DNA of 64,000 nucleotides, taken from the NCBI RefSeq assembly GCF_015680235.1, contig NZ_JADLJL010000006.1, forward strand, positions 99,742 through 163,741, in the 5' to 3' direction. This DNA comes from Pseudomonas guariconensis (GTDB lineage: Bacteria > Pseudomonadota > Gammaproteobacteria > Pseudomonadales > Pseudomonadaceae). The notes under the pieces are model-generated. The model saw nothing but the letters and a program-made list of their open reading frames with translations. It searched no databases and had not been told where the DNA came from. The position numbers were made by a program, and so were the translations under genes. Shown here one piece after another: positions 1 to 9,449 of the stretch (positions are counted from its first letter, which is position 1; each line of letters opens with the position of its first letter).

Positions 1-999
1 ATCGCCGCGTTGATCGGCCTGTTCCTCTCCAGCGTCGGCATCGACGCCAACAGCGGCGTGTACCGCTTCACCGGTGACAGCGTGCACCTGGCCGACGGCA
101 TCCAGTTCGTGGTGCTGGTGCTGGGCCTGTTTTCCATCAGCGAAATCCTCCTGCTGCTGGAAAAGACCCACCATGGCCACCAGGCCGTCAAGGCCACCGG
201 GCGCATGCTGTTCAACGTCAAGGAGGCGGCCTCGGTGTTCGTCGTCAACGTGCGCTGCGGCCTGCTCGGCTTCGTCATGGGCGTACTTCCCGGCGCCGGC
301 GCGACGTTGGCCAGTGCCGTAGCGTACATGACCGAGAAGCGCATCGCCGGTGACAAAGGCAAGTTCGGCAAGGGCGACGCCCGTGGCCTGGCGGCCCCGG
401 AAACGGCTATCGGCGCCTCCTGCTGCGGCGCCCTGGTACCGATGCTGACTCTGGGCGTACCGGGTTCAGGCACCACCGCAGTGATGATCGGCGCGCTGAC
501 CCTGTACAACATCACCCCCGGCCCGCTGCTGTTCCAACAGCAACCGGACATCGTCTGGGGCCTGATCGCGTCGCTGTTCGTCGCCAACATCATGCTGGTG
601 ATCCTGAACATCCCGATGATCCGCATCTTCACCCGTATTCTCGCGGTGCCGAACTGGGCCCTGGTGCCGGTGATCGCCATCATCACCGGGATCGGCGTGT
701 ACGCCGTGCATGCCACCACCTTCGACCTGTTCCTGATGGTCGGTATCGGCATCATGGGCTACATCCTGCGCAAGCTGGACTTCCCGCTGTCGCCGATCCT
801 GCTGGGCTTCATCCTCGGTGGCCTGATGGAGCAGAACCTGCGCCGCGCCCTGTCGATCTCCAATGGCGAACTGGGCATCCTCTGGTCGAGCCCGATCAGC
901 ATGGGCGTCTGGGTACTGACCCTCTGCATGCTGAGCCTGCCGCTGCTGCGCATCTGGCGCAAACGCAGCCTGCAACGCCGGGCGCTGGCCGATGCCTGA
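1..999 (+). CDS. tctA: Tripartite tricarboxylate transporter permease TctA, 3' part (5' end outside window)
   Basis: Large membrane subunit of a TctABC solute-binding-protein-dependent carrier that takes up citrate-like tricarboxylates or other carboxylates. The frame is open from the first base, so the gene starts upstream; about 332 C-terminal residues are visible. They consist of hydrophobic helices with the Gly/Pro-rich stretches PGAGATLAS and LTLGVPGSGTTAV, typical of TctA loops. The last bases overlap the next gene by 8 nt, so the two are co-transcribed and probably translationally coupled. The substrate cannot be told from sequence. Confidence 0.93.
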   Translation: MAALIGLFLSSVGIDANSGVYRFTGDSVHLADGIQFVVLVLGLFSISEILLLLEKTHHGHQAVKATGRMLFNVKEAASVFVVNVRCGLLGFVMGVLPGAGATLASAVAYMTEKRIAGDKGKFGKGDARGLAAPETAIGASCCGALVPMLTLGVPGSGTTAVMIGALTLYNITPGPLLFQQQPDIVWGLIASLFVANIMLVILNIPMIRIFTRILAVPNWALVPVIAIITGIGVYAVHATTFDLFLMVGIGIMGYILRKLDFPLSPILLGFILGGLMEQNLRRALSISNGELGILWSSPISMGVWVLTLCMLSLPLLRIWRKRSLQRRALADA

Positions 1000-2023
1000 C
1001 CGGTCGTTGCCGCTGTTCTGGGCGACCGGGCTGGTCGGCCTTGCTGGCGGGTTTCTCGCAAGCTTGGTCGGCTGGCCCTTGCCGTGGATGGTCGGTTCAC
1101 TGCTGGCGATCATTCTGGTGCGCTGCCTGACGCCCTGGCAGCTCACGGAAATCCCCAACGGCCGCAAATGCGGCCAATGGATCATCGGTATCGGCATCGG
1201 CCTGCATTTCACCCCGGCGGTGATCGAGCAGGTCGCCGGCCATTTCGCCCTGATCCTGTTCGGGGCATTGTTCACCACGTTCTCCAGCGTGATCAGCGTG
1301 TGGTTGCTGCGGCGCACCGGGGAAGACCGCGCCACGGCGTTCTTCGCCAGCATGCCGGGCGGTGCCGGAGAAATGGTCAACCTCGGCGCGCGCAATGGCG
1401 CGGTGATCAGCCAGGTGGCTGCAGCTCAGAGCCTGCGGGTACTGGCGGTGGTGCTGTGCATACCGGCGCTGTTCAAGTTCCTGCTCGGCGATGGCGTACC
1501 GCTGACCCATTCAGGCAGCGTCAGCTGGGGTTGGCTGGCGTTGATCGCACCGCTTGGCGTACTGGTCGCCCTGGCCTGGCAACGCCTGCGCCAGCCAAAC
1601 CCGTGGCTGTTCGGGCCATTGCTGGTAGCCGCCAGTGTGAGCCTGGCCGGCAACCTGCAGATCGGCCTGCCAAACGGTGCCAGCCAGGTTGGCCAGTGGC
1701 TGATCGGCAGCGGCCTGGCCTGCCATTTCAACCGGGCGTTCTTCCGGCGGGCACCGTCGTTCTTGGGGCGTACCTTGCTGGCGACCTTCCTCTGCATGCT
1801 GATTGCCGCCAGCGCAGCCTGGGCCTTGAGCGTGATGACGCAGCTGGACCTGCGCTCGCTGACGCTGGGGATGATGCCCGGGGGCATCGCCGAGATGAGC
1901 CTGACGGCGGAGACCTTGCAGCTGTCGGTGCCGTTGGTGACGGCGCTGCAAATGATGCGGTTGTTGTTCGTGCTGTTTCTGGCCGAGCCGTTGTTCAGGT
2001 ATTGGGTGACGCATCAGCGCTGA
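992..2023 (+). CDS. AbrB family inner-membrane transporter
   Basis: A 343-residue polytopic protein of the AbrB family (older annotations read 'ammonia monooxygenase', which is misleading). It has two similar halves, each carrying a Gly-rich motif of the type MPGGAGEM (about residue 123) and MMPGGIAEM (about residue 295), the hallmark of this duplicated family. The ATG lies inside the end of tctA (8-nt overlap). The context suggests an accessory permease of the Tct system, but the function is unproven. Confidence 0.88.
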   Translation: MPDRSLPLFWATGLVGLAGGFLASLVGWPLPWMVGSLLAIILVRCLTPWQLTEIPNGRKCGQWIIGIGIGLHFTPAVIEQVAGHFALILFGALFTTFSSVISVWLLRRTGEDRATAFFASMPGGAGEMVNLGARNGAVISQVAAAQSLRVLAVVLCIPALFKFLLGDGVPLTHSGSVSWGWLALIAPLGVLVALAWQRLRQPNPWLFGPLLVAASVSLAGNLQIGLPNGASQVGQWLIGSGLACHFNRAFFRRAPSFLGRTLLATFLCMLIAASAAWALSVMTQLDLRSLTLGMMPGGIAEMSLTAETLQLSVPLVTALQMMRLLFVLFLAEPLFRYWVTHQR

Positions 2024-2028
2024 CATAA

Positions 2029-2118
2029 GGGGCCGCTTTGCGCCCCATCGCCGACAAGCCGGCTCCCACAGAGATCCGGTGGGGGCCGGCTTGCCGGCGA
2101 TGGGGCGCGAAGCGGCCC
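2029..2118. repeat. REP pair (inverted)
   Basis: Two arms of about 38 nt with the core GCCGGCTTGCCGGCGATGGG face each other around a short spacer. This is a P. putida-type REP/BIME element. It lies between the end of the AbrB gene and the end of ung, which are convergent, and may act as a bidirectional terminator. Confidence 0.85.
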
Positions 2119-2127
2119 TCTTTCAGG

Positions 2128-2820
2128 TCACAACGGCGGCAACGCCCAGTCGATAGGCGCCAGCCCACGCTGCTCGAGGAAGCTGTTGGTCCGGCTGAAA
2201 TGCCCGCAACCGAAGAACCCGCGATACGCCGACAACGGCGATGGGTGCACCGACTTGAGCACTAGGTGCTTGGTGCCATCGATCAGCTTCTGCTTGCTCT
2301 GGGCATGAGACCCCCACAGCAGGAACACCACGTTCTCGCACTGCTCGCTGACCACCTGGATGACCCTGTCGGTGAACGGCTGCCAACCCGCGTTGGCATG
2401 GGAGGCGGCGTTGCCACGCTGCACGGTCATGGTGGTGTTGAGCAGCAATACGCCCTGCTCGGCCCAGCGTTGCAGGTAGCCATGGTTGGGGATCGGCAGG
2501 TTGAGGTCGCGCTGCAGTTCCTTGTAGATGTTCACCAGCGAAGGCGGCGTGGGCACGCCCGGCTGCACCGAGAAGCACAGGCCATGGGCCTGACCAGGAC
2601 CGTGGTACGGGTCCTGGCCGAGGATGACCACCTTCACCTTGTCCAACGGCGTGGAGTTCAGGGCATTGAAGATCATCGGCCCAGGCGGGTAGATCTCCTT
2701 GCCGGCCGCGTATTCCTGGCGCAGGAACTCGCGTAGCTGCTGCATATAGGGTTGGTCGAACTCGGCGCGCAACGCGGCTTTCCAACCGGGCTCGAGCTTG
2801 ATGCGATCGTCGTCAGTCAT
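2128..2820 (-). CDS. ung: Uracil-DNA glycosylase, family 1
   Basis: Removes uracil from DNA in base-excision repair. The protein has 230 residues, the usual length. The water-activating motif GQDPYHG contains the catalytic Asp70, and the C-terminal [10 protein letters not shown] loop carries the catalytic His and the DNA-intercalating segment. The ATG at 2820 was chosen because the family N-terminus (MTDDDRIKL) begins there; the longer open frame upstream overlaps the oppositely oriented hydratase gene and is not coding. Confidence 0.98.
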   Translation of the reverse strand: MTDDDRIKLEPGWKAALRAEFDQPYMQQLREFLRQEYAAGKEIYPPGPMIFNALNSTPLDKVKVVILGQDPYHGPGQAHGLCFSVQPGVPTPPSLVNIYKELQRDLNLPIPNHGYLQRWAEQGVLLLNTTMTVQRGNAASHANAGWQPFTDRVIQVVSEQCENVVFLLWGSHAQSKQKLIDGTKHLVLKSVHPSPLSAYRGFFGCGHFSRTNSFLEQRGLAPIDWALPPL

Positions 2821-2946
2821 GGGGCCATCCGTAAACAATGGCGCGACACTAGGTAAGCCGTCCGGCCTTGTCAATCGATCCGACCGACGACCGGCATGAT
2901 CACGCGTGAGGTCCATACTTGTGCGATGACGTTCGCGAGGTTGCCC

Positions 2947-4053
2947 ATGTCCATTCAATGCGAGGTACTCACCGGAGTCGATGGCGCGCGCATCGGCATC
3001 GCCACCCTGGATGCGCCCAAGGCGCTCAACGCCTTGAGCCTGCCGATGATCGAGGTGCTCGACCAACACCTGCACGCCTGGGCCGAAGACCCGGGCATCG
3101 TTTGCGTGTTGCTGCGCGGCAATGGGCCCAAGGCCTTTTGCGCCGGTGGCGACGTTCGTGCCCTGGTGCATGCCTGCCGCGAGCACCCCGGCAGCGTGCC
3201 GCCCCTGGCTACCACCTTCTTCGCTGCCGAGTACCGGCTCGACCACCGCCTGCACACCTACCCCAAGCCCCTGCTGTGCTGGGGGCATGGCCATGTGCTC
3301 GGCGGTGGCATGGGCCTGCTGCAAGGTGCCGGGGTACGCATCGTCACGCCCAGCAGCCGGCTGGCCATGCCGGAGATCAGCATCGGCCTGTATCCCGATG
3401 TCGGCGCCAGCTGGTTCCTTGCCCGCCTGCCGGGCAAGCTCGGCCTGTTCCTGGGCTTGACCGGGGCGCCGATCAACGCCCGCGACGCCCTGGACCTGGG
3501 CCTGGCCGACCGCCTGCTCGGCGAGCAACAGCAGGAGGCGCTGATCGAGGAACTGCTGCAGTTGAACTGGCAGGAGCAGACCGCCTTGCAATTGAACAGC
3601 CTGCTCAAGGCCGAGCAGCACCGGGCCTGTGCCGAACTGCCCGCAGCCCAGTGGCTGCCGCGTCGGGAAATGATCGACGCGCTGCTCGACGTGGCCGATC
3701 CAGTGGCGGCCTGGCGCGCCTTGTCAGGGTTGAGCAAGCATGCCGACCCGCTATTGGCCGAGGCCGGGCAGCGTTTGCACGAAGGCTGCCCGCTGACTGC
3801 GCACCTGGTCTGGGAACAGATCCGCCGCGCCCGGCACCTGTCGCTGGCCCAGGTGTTCCAGATGGAATACACCATGAGCCTGAACTGCTGCCGGCACCCG
3901 GAATTCAGTGAAGGCGTGCGCGCTCGCCTGCTGGACAAAGACAACCAGCCGCGCTGGCACTGGCCGGATATCGACCAGGTACCAGCGGCAGTGGTGGAGG
4001 CGCATTTCGCCAAGGTGTGGGAAGGGCGGCACCCGCTGGCCGACCTGAGCTGA
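2947..4053 (+). CDS. Enoyl-CoA hydratase/3-hydroxyisobutyryl-CoA hydrolase family protein
   Basis: A 368-residue crotonase-fold protein. The oxyanion-hole segment FCAGGDV (64-70), the [10 protein letters not shown] loop (115-124) and [13 protein letters not shown] (141-153) match the long ECH_2/HIBCH subgroup, whose members hydrolyse 3-hydroxyisobutyryl-CoA in valine breakdown or act on similar acyl-CoAs. The ATG at 2947 gives the family N-terminus; an in-frame ATG at 2896 would add 17 unusual residues. It is divergent from ung. Confidence 0.9.
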   Translation: MSIQCEVLTGVDGARIGIATLDAPKALNALSLPMIEVLDQHLHAWAEDPGIVCVLLRGNGPKAFCAGGDVRALVHACREHPGSVPPLATTFFAAEYRLDHRLHTYPKPLLCWGHGHVLGGGMGLLQGAGVRIVTPSSRLAMPEISIGLYPDVGASWFLARLPGKLGLFLGLTGAPINARDALDLGLADRLLGEQQQEALIEELLQLNWQEQTALQLNSLLKAEQHRACAELPAAQWLPRREMIDALLDVADPVAAWRALSGLSKHADPLLAEAGQRLHEGCPLTAHLVWEQIRRARHLSLAQVFQMEYTMSLNCCRHPEFSEGVRARLLDKDNQPRWHWPDIDQVPAAVVEAHFAKVWEGRHPLADLS

Positions 4054-4063
4054 AATTCAGTGA

Positions 4064-4516
4064 TCAGCGCTGCCAGTGGCGGTTGTCCCCACGCCGGCCA
4101 TCAGGCCGACGATTGTCGTCACCACGGCCGTTGGAATGCCAGCGCTCGTTCTGGTGGCGGCGGTTGTCGTTGCGATAGTCGTGTCGGTCCCTGTCACGCC
4201 CATAGTCGTAGCGCTGACGGTTGCCATAGTCGTTACGCGGGTTGCCATGCCATTGGTTCACGCGGTGGGCGGGGTATGGCTTGTAGTACGGCGAAGGCGC
4301 CGAGCGGTAGTAGCGGGGTGCCGGTTGATAATACCGGGGCTGGTAATAGCGCGGCTGCGGCGCGACATAGTAACGGTCGTGACGGTAGTAGCTGGGGTAG
4401 TAGTAGCGATCGCTCGTGTAGTAGTCCGAGCGGTAGTACCTACCATCCTCGTAATAGGGAACACAGGCGCTGGTGAGCAGGCCCAACAAGGCGATCAGCA
4501 GAATTCGACGGTACAT
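4064..4516 (-). CDS. Tyrosine/arginine-rich putative lipoprotein
   Basis: 150 residues. The N-terminal lipoprotein signal ends in the lipobox LTSAC (Cys18). The mature part is low-complexity: first Tyr-rich (many YY and RYY pairs), then rich in Arg, Asn, Asp and His. It is preceded by a strong AGGAGG ribosome site, which fixes the start. It is probably anchored to the cell envelope; I recognise no functional domain. Confidence 0.8.
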   Translation of the reverse strand: MYRRILLIALLGLLTSACVPYYEDGRYYRSDYYTSDRYYYPSYYRHDRYYVAPQPRYYQPRYYQPAPRYYRSAPSPYYKPYPAHRVNQWHGNPRNDYGNRQRYDYGRDRDRHDYRNDNRRHQNERWHSNGRGDDNRRPDGRRGDNRHWQR

Positions 4517-4721
4517 AGCGGCCTCCTGGACCGCAGGCTGCCCGACACAGCGGCGCTGGCGAGCGTCGATGCAAATGCGTTCATCGACACCCGATCAGAC
4601 CATCAAGCGAAGGTCCAGTGCCCTTTTTGCAATGAATTGAAACAGGTTGTCGACGACCGGAAGCCGGCAAGGTTTTTCCCCGGTAGAATCGGCTTCATCC
4701 CTGTACATCGCGGTTCGCACC

Positions 4722-4943
4722 ATGAACGATCCCCAACGCTGCCCTGCGTGTGGCGCCCTCAACCAGTGCACCTTGGCAGACCCTCGCAGCGCTACGCAGC
4801 CATGCTGGTGCTTTGGCGTGACCATCGACCCGGCGGTACTCCAGGCCCTGCCCGAGGCATTACGCGACAAGGCCTGCCTGTGCCCGCGCTGCGCGGCGGT
4901 GGATGACCGGCTCAAGGCAGCGCAGACGGCGGCAACACGCTAG
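4722..4943 (+). CDS. Cysteine-rich CWC family protein
   Basis: 73 residues with paired cysteines (CPACG near the N-terminus, CWCF in the middle, CLCPRC near the C-terminus) that fit the small Cys-rich CWC family, probably a zinc-binding knuckle protein. It ends 29 nt before rsuA and is probably co-transcribed with it. Function unknown. Confidence 0.82.
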   Translation: MNDPQRCPACGALNQCTLADPRSATQPCWCFGVTIDPAVLQALPEALRDKACLCPRCAAVDDRLKAAQTAATR

Positions 4944-4972
4944 AATCCGCCACTTTTCTCAAGACCGCCCCC

Positions 4973-5665
4973 ATGCGCCTCGACCGCTTCCTCGCCAACC
5001 TGCCCTGCTACAACCGCCAGCAGGTCCGCCTGCTGCTGGCCCAGCGGCGCGTGCGCGTCGACGGTGTGGTGACCGTCGAGCCCGAGCGAGACGTACGCGA
5101 ATTCAGCCGCGTCGAAGTGGATGACCAAGTGCTCCAGGCTGGGCGTCCGGCGCGCTACCTGATGCTGCACAAGCCCACCGGTTGCGTCAGCGCCACCCAC
5201 GACCCGCAGCACCCCACCGTGCTCGACCTGTTGCCGGCCGCGTTGCGCGAAGACCTGCACATCGCTGGCCGCCTGGACTACAACACCACCGGCCTGATGA
5301 TTCTGACCAACGATGGCCAGTGGTCCAGGCGCCTGACCCAACCAAAGACGAAGCTGGCAAAGGTCTACCAGGTGCATACCGAAGACGAGATCGGCGAGCA
5401 CTACGCGGCCAGGTTCCGCGAAGGGTTGTACTTCGCCTTCGAAGACCTCACCACCCAGCCCGCGCATCTGGAGATCCTGGGGCCGCGCCTGGCGCGGCTG
5501 GCAATCGTCGAAGGGCGTTACCACCAGGTCAAACGCATGTTCGGGCATTTCGACAACAAGGTGGTGGGCTTGCACCGAGAGCGGATGGGCGGCATCGACC
5601 TGGACCCAGCCCTGGCACCGGGGGAATACCGCGACCTTACGGCCGAAGAGATCGCGATGGTCTGA
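4973..5665 (+). CDS. rsuA: 16S rRNA pseudouridine synthase, RsuA family
   Basis: 230 residues. An N-terminal S4 RNA-binding domain (about 1-60) is followed by an RsuA-type catalytic domain with GRLDYNTTGLMILTNDG (99-115), where Asp102 is the nucleophile, and the KVYQV and HQVKRMF motifs. By family it makes pseudouridine 516 of 16S rRNA. The ATG at 4973 matches the usual MRLDRFLA start. Confidence 0.93.
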   Translation: MRLDRFLANLPCYNRQQVRLLLAQRRVRVDGVVTVEPERDVREFSRVEVDDQVLQAGRPARYLMLHKPTGCVSATHDPQHPTVLDLLPAALREDLHIAGRLDYNTTGLMILTNDGQWSRRLTQPKTKLAKVYQVHTEDEIGEHYAARFREGLYFAFEDLTTQPAHLEILGPRLARLAIVEGRYHQVKRMFGHFDNKVVGLHRERMGGIDLDPALAPGEYRDLTAEEIAMV

Positions 5666-5686
5666 CTTCTGCGGGTCGCCAGTCAG

Positions 5687-5812
5687 GGCCCAATCGCGGG
5701 GCAAGTCCACTCCCACAAGGAGCGCACCGCCCCTAATGAGCCTGTGGAGGTCCTGCTCGGTCTTGTTGACAGCGCTGCCCCTGTGGGAGCGGGCTTGTCC
5801 CGCGATTGGGCC
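5687..5812. repeat. REP pair
   Basis: Inverted copies of a REP with the core GGGAGCGGGCTTGTCCCGCGATTGGG flank about 50 nt of spacer downstream of rsuA. The rest of the gap to phaG (5813-6145) shows no further gene; it should hold the phaG promoter, which I could not place with confidence. Confidence 0.8.
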
Positions 5813-6145
5813 GGCCCTGCTGCCCACCTTCCCCCAGCGTTTTTCCGTCGCGCATCCTCCAAACGGCACTTGCACGATCCCTACCCTGCTGCTTGAATCA
5901 AACTGGTCGGTCTGCATGTGACCAAACAGTCACTCCCGCAGTCCAAGACGCCTTTTTGCCGGCCACCCAGGGCCTCGATGTCTTGGGGCACGGCAGATTG
6001 CCCACCTAGAACAAATACCGTCGACACGCCTGCCAAGGATCGACACAAGGGCTCCCGGTTTCTCTTCCAGGCGAATGCCTACCTGTCATAAACAACGTGC
6101 ACCCTAGGTCACGCGAATACCCTTTTTGCGCCAGGAGTCGATGAC

Positions 6146-7030
6146 ATGAGGCCAGAAATCGCTGTGCTTGATATTCAAGGTCAGTACCGGGTTTACACGG
6201 AGTTCTATCGCGCGGAAGCAGCCGAGAAGACGATCATCCTGATCAACGGCTCCCTGGCCACCACGGCCTCTTTCGCCCAGACGGTGCGCAACCTGCACCC
6301 CCAGTTCAACGTCGTGCTGTACGACCAGCCCTACGCGGGCAAGTCCAAGCCGCACAACCACCAGGAACGCCTGATCAGCAAGGAAACCGAGGCGCACATT
6401 CTCCTCGAGCTGATCGAGCACTTCGAGGCCGACCATGTGATGTCGTTCTCCTGGGGCGGAGCCTGCACCCTGCTGGCGCTGGCGCACCAGCCGCGGCGGG
6501 TGAAGAAGGCCGTGGTGAGTTCGTTCTCGCCGATCATCAATGCACCGATGCGCGACTACCTGGAACGCGGTTGCCAGTACCTGGCCGCCTGCGACCGCTA
6601 CCAGGTCGGCAATCTGGTCAACGACACCATCGGCAAGTACTTGCCGTCGCTGTTCAAGCGCTTCAACTACCGGCATGTGAGCAGCCTGGACAGCCACGAG
6701 TACGCGCAGATGCACTTCCACATCAACCAGGTGCTTGACCATGACCTGGAGCGGGCATTGAAGGCGGCGCGCAACATCGACATCCCGGTGCTGTTCATCA
6801 ATGGCGACCGTGACGAGTACACCACCGTCGAAGATGCCCGGCACTTCAGCCGGCACGTGGGCCAGAGCCACTTCAGCGTGATCCGCGACGCCGGCCACTT
6901 CCTAGACATGGAGCACAAGAGCGCCTGCGAGGACACCCGTGCCGCTATGCTCGGTTTCCTCAAGCCGACCGTACGCCAGCCCCGTCAACGCAGTCATTAC
7001 GTACAGGGGCAGCATGCACTGGCTATCTGA
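6146..7030 (+). CDS. phaG: (R)-3-hydroxydecanoyl-ACP:CoA transacylase / thioesterase PhaG
   Basis: Links fatty-acid synthesis to medium-chain polyhydroxyalkanoate formation by moving 3-hydroxyacyl groups off ACP. The 294-residue alpha/beta-hydrolase-fold protein is nearly identical over long stretches to P. putida PhaG as I remember it (N-terminus MRPEIAVLDIQGQYRVY). The nucleophile elbow SFSWGGA places Ser102, and the late catalytic His lies in DAGHFLD. A GGAG ribosome site sits 8 nt before the ATG. It is monocistronic, directly upstream of tRNA-Gly. RhlA is the closest alternative family. Confidence 0.95.
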   Translation: MRPEIAVLDIQGQYRVYTEFYRAEAAEKTIILINGSLATTASFAQTVRNLHPQFNVVLYDQPYAGKSKPHNHQERLISKETEAHILLELIEHFEADHVMSFSWGGACTLLALAHQPRRVKKAVVSSFSPIINAPMRDYLERGCQYLAACDRYQVGNLVNDTIGKYLPSLFKRFNYRHVSSLDSHEYAQMHFHINQVLDHDLERALKAARNIDIPVLFINGDRDEYTTVEDARHFSRHVGQSHFSVIRDAGHFLDMEHKSACEDTRAAMLGFLKPTVRQPRQRSHYVQGQHALAI

Positions 7031-7041
7031 GAGGTTCGGCG

Positions 7042-7091
7042 ACCTGTGGCCCTGTATCACCTTGGGCTACAAGTCGCCGACAGGTCTTTTT
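7042..7091 (+). terminator. Possible phaG terminator
   Basis: Inverted arms ACCTGT/ACAGGT, with an overlapping GGCGAC/GTCGCC pair, are followed by CTTTTT just after the phaG stop. The loop is long, so termination efficiency is uncertain. Confidence 0.4.
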
Positions 7092-7146
7092 ACACACTCG
7101 GGCTTTCCAGGCCTTGGGGGATCTGGTAAAAATGTCGGCCTCTGAA

Positions 7147-7220
7147 GCGGGTATAGTTTATTGGTAAAACTATAGCTTCCCAAGCTATTGAGGAGGGTTC
7201 GATTCCCTCTACCCGCTCCA
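7147..7220 (+). tRNA. tRNA-Gly (anticodon CCC)
   Basis: 74 nt forming a full cloverleaf: acceptor GCGGGTA/TACCCGC, D-arm, anticodon stem ATAGC/GCTAT with loop TTCCCAA (CCC at 7179-7181), T-stem GAGGG/CCCTC with TTCGATT, and an encoded CCA end. It sits exactly at the left border of the accessory region, the usual position of an integration site. No second copy of its 3' end was found in the window. Confidence 0.97.
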
Positions 7221-7479
7221 ACCCTTGATCTAGAGCCTCTGATCCCACTCCCCCTGGCTTCCTGCCCCCTCGCCCAATCTTCTCTGGGTGCTGTCACCTG
7301 CCCCCTAAAAAAACCAAGATCCCGCAACCTGTCTGCCTGGAAAGCCAAGCGGATTAGCCTCCATTCGTTTACTCAGAGGCCGCTTGGCAGGCTACTCCCG
7401 TAGGCTTGCCGCTGACCTGACCTTGTGGCCGTTCGGAGCCTTGATCTCGATGCTGACTTCGCTAGTCATCGTAATGACG

Positions 7480-7881
7480 CTAGTACTGTTCGACCAGTGC
7501 AACGTCTTCACATACCAGCGCATCGGGCCAATGCTGTGCCAGCAATCCGTTCACGATGTCGAGCATTCCCTTCTTTGTCAGTTTCATCCAGCGCTCACCG
7601 CTGGCCCCCTTCATGACGATAGCGCGTTCGGCCTCAGGGAGCTTCTCCAGCTTTCCGGCAAGCTCCGTGAGCGTTTGATTGCAACTCTCCAGAGGCTCCT
7701 CAGCGGGCCGCCTGCCCCATTCGATGATCGCGCCCATCTGATGGTGGTGGTTGACGAACCACCGGGACATGAAAGTCGGGTCGCGCAGGCTTTCGAGAAA
7801 GAAACTCAGTGGCCAGAGCCATGATGAGTTACACCACTTCCCGGAACACGATCGATCATTTGGACTCAATGGGCAGAACAA
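7480..7881 (-). CDS. Hypothetical protein downstream of the retron RT
   Basis: Open frame of up to 133 residues with a TTG at 7881; an internal ATG at 7770 would give 96 residues. The C-terminal half looks coding: amphipathic, rich in Glu, Lys and Leu, with no low-complexity sequence. It begins 63 nt after the reverse-transcriptase stop on the same strand, so it may be the last gene of the retron operon. No family was recognised and the start is poorly supported, so it could be a remnant of a longer gene. 7221-7479 holds nothing else I can support. Confidence 0.45.
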   Translation of the reverse strand: MFCPLSPNDRSCSGKWCNSSWLWPLSFFLESLRDPTFMSRWFVNHHHQMGAIIEWGRRPAEEPLESCNQTLTELAGKLEKLPEAERAIVMKGASGERWMKLTKKGMLDIVNGLLAQHWPDALVCEDVALVEQY

Positions 7882-7944
7882 TATCTCCCAGGCCTAGGAG
7901 AAGCGCACCGGAGAGAGCTGCGAGGCGATGTACGAAATCTAGGC

Positions 7945-9006
7945 CTACTGGGCGGGATCTTGAGCAGTTTGGTTCAGAGTTACGCTTTCAACCACGTTTG
8001 GTGTGTAACGCTCAATCAAAGGGACTAGCCTCGTTACCGTGCGTACGCGTGCCTTAAGTCGCTGCCCATCTGGATGGCCACATGCGATTAGACGACCGAT
8101 GCGCCCCATCAAGCGCTGGATTGCCTTTTTCTCCTCAGCGGGAGGCCCCTCAGGCCATTCACAGGCGCTATCTTCCAACTGCTTCACAGCAGCGCGGATG
8201 GCCATCCTTTCCTTCTTGGGCAGACCGGGAAAAGAGCGGTCTATGACCAAGCCGGTGACCGTCACAGCATTGATTTTTTCGTCGGAAATCAGTGCCTGGC
8301 CGCGCTTGCGCACGTGGAGCTTGCTGCGCTTGGGACGACAGCCCTTTTGACCCAGCATCCACGTGACAGAGCCGATGATCTGCGTGACCGAATCCTGAGT
8401 AATCTCCGCTTTACTGGACACCGTGATGTCATCGGCAAACCTGGAGTAGCGCAGTCCCTTCGCCTTCAAGCGCTCGATCAAGGCTGGCTCGATATCCCAA
8501 AAAACAAGATTTGCGAGGTAGCTGCTCGTGCTCGCTCCCTGCGGCACCTGCCCTTCCCGGGTAACTAGGTTGGCCAGTAACTGGGCGACATCATGAGAGA
8601 AGCCGAAGAGCTTCGAAAAAACCTCGCGAACATGCGCGACGGTGATGGAAGGGAAAAAGTCGGCAATGTCTTGCAGAATGACAACCTTTGATCCCGCATG
8701 CACACGTGCATTCGCATAGATGCTACGTGGGTTGCGGGCATCTTTGATGCCGCCCTGCAGGTAATCAGGGTAAGACACCTTAGTGAGCATTCGATCGACG
8801 ATTTTACGTTGAATGCTTTTCAACGGCTCATGCGCATCATAGGTATGACGCGGGGTTATGCCGTCTTTCTTTTTCTGGGGAACATAGCGATAAAGACGAG
8901 AGCTGCGTTTGGCAATCGCCACAAGGCGCTCAGCAGGCTCATCCAGCGCACGAGCGAGGGCGTTGAGACTATGGATGGGGCTGTATGGGTAACGAAGCAC
9001 TTCCAT
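7945..9006 (-). CDS. Retron-type reverse transcriptase
   Basis: 353 residues. RT motifs appear in order: DIADFFPSI (113-121), VPQGASTSSYLANL (154-167) and the active site FADD (190-193). The two retron hallmarks are present: NAxxH (NARVH, 99-103) and VTG (TVTGLVID, 249-256), which recognise the cognate msr RNA. By family the enzyme copies part of its own ncRNA into msDNA and works in anti-phage defence with an effector. It lies 72 nt after an 84-aa ORF on the same strand, with a GC-rich hairpin (9024-9049) between them. It is not a group II intron RT: it is short and has no maturase or endonuclease domain. The effector is not obvious. Confidence 0.9.
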   Translation of the reverse strand: MEVLRYPYSPIHSLNALARALDEPAERLVAIAKRSSRLYRYVPQKKKDGITPRHTYDAHEPLKSIQRKIVDRMLTKVSYPDYLQGGIKDARNPRSIYANARVHAGSKVVILQDIADFFPSITVAHVREVFSKLFGFSHDVAQLLANLVTREGQVPQGASTSSYLANLVFWDIEPALIERLKAKGLRYSRFADDITVSSKAEITQDSVTQIIGSVTWMLGQKGCRPKRSKLHVRKRGQALISDEKINAVTVTGLVIDRSFPGLPKKERMAIRAAVKQLEDSACEWPEGPPAEEKKAIQRLMGRIGRLIACGHPDGQRLKARVRTVTRLVPLIERYTPNVVESVTLNQTAQDPAQ

Positions 9007-9078
9007 GGCAAAATTTCCGAATGGGGGCCGGCCCAGATGAACCGGCCCCTGGGAATTCGAATGATGTGGTTTGTTGCG

Positions 9079-9333
9079 TCATAGGATGTTCTCAACGTAA
9101 GGCATTACTACTGTGCTGAGGACCTCCACACCGTTACAAGCCTTTTCCCACAACCAGCAGTAGTAAGGGATTCGCATGATGTACTTGGCTGCAGCTTGCG
9201 CCTTTGCCTTGATCTCAGCAGATCCCCCTGGCTTCACTGGTTCAGGTGAGGCCGCTTTGATGACGCGTGCATCTTCATTGCTGTGCATCGAATGACGAGC
9301 CTTGCGGCGCGCCAGTTTCTTTAAATTGCTCAT
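9079..9333 (-). CDS. Small protein between the candidate ncRNA and the RT (possible retron accessory or effector)
   Basis: 84 residues. The N-terminal third is strongly basic (KKLARRKARH), a Pro/Ser/Ala linker follows, and the C-terminal third is hydrophobic and aromatic (IMRIPYYCWLWEKAC, then a hydrophobic run). The ATG at 9333 has a weak GGGAAC/GAG upstream. It shares strand and spacing with the RT, the arrangement seen in retrons whose accessory gene lies between ncRNA and RT. No family was recognised; a membrane-associating toxin is one reading, a nucleic-acid binder another. Confidence 0.55.
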   Translation of the reverse strand: MSNLKKLARRKARHSMHSNEDARVIKAASPEPVKPGGSAEIKAKAQAAAKYIMRIPYYCWLWEKACNGVEVLSTVVMPYVENIL

Positions 9334-9449
9334 GACTCAAGTTCCCGTCGACAGGCCGAATTAGCCCCGCCGCCAAGCTTTCCGGGCCGAAAGGAACGCT
9401 GAAGATGCCACTACAAACCACAGTTCTGCTTATCAAGTCCTTGATAAGC

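Noticed and set aside
7067..7348. Minus-strand frame running across tRNA-Gly
   Set aside because: It translates the tRNA itself; a common false gene.
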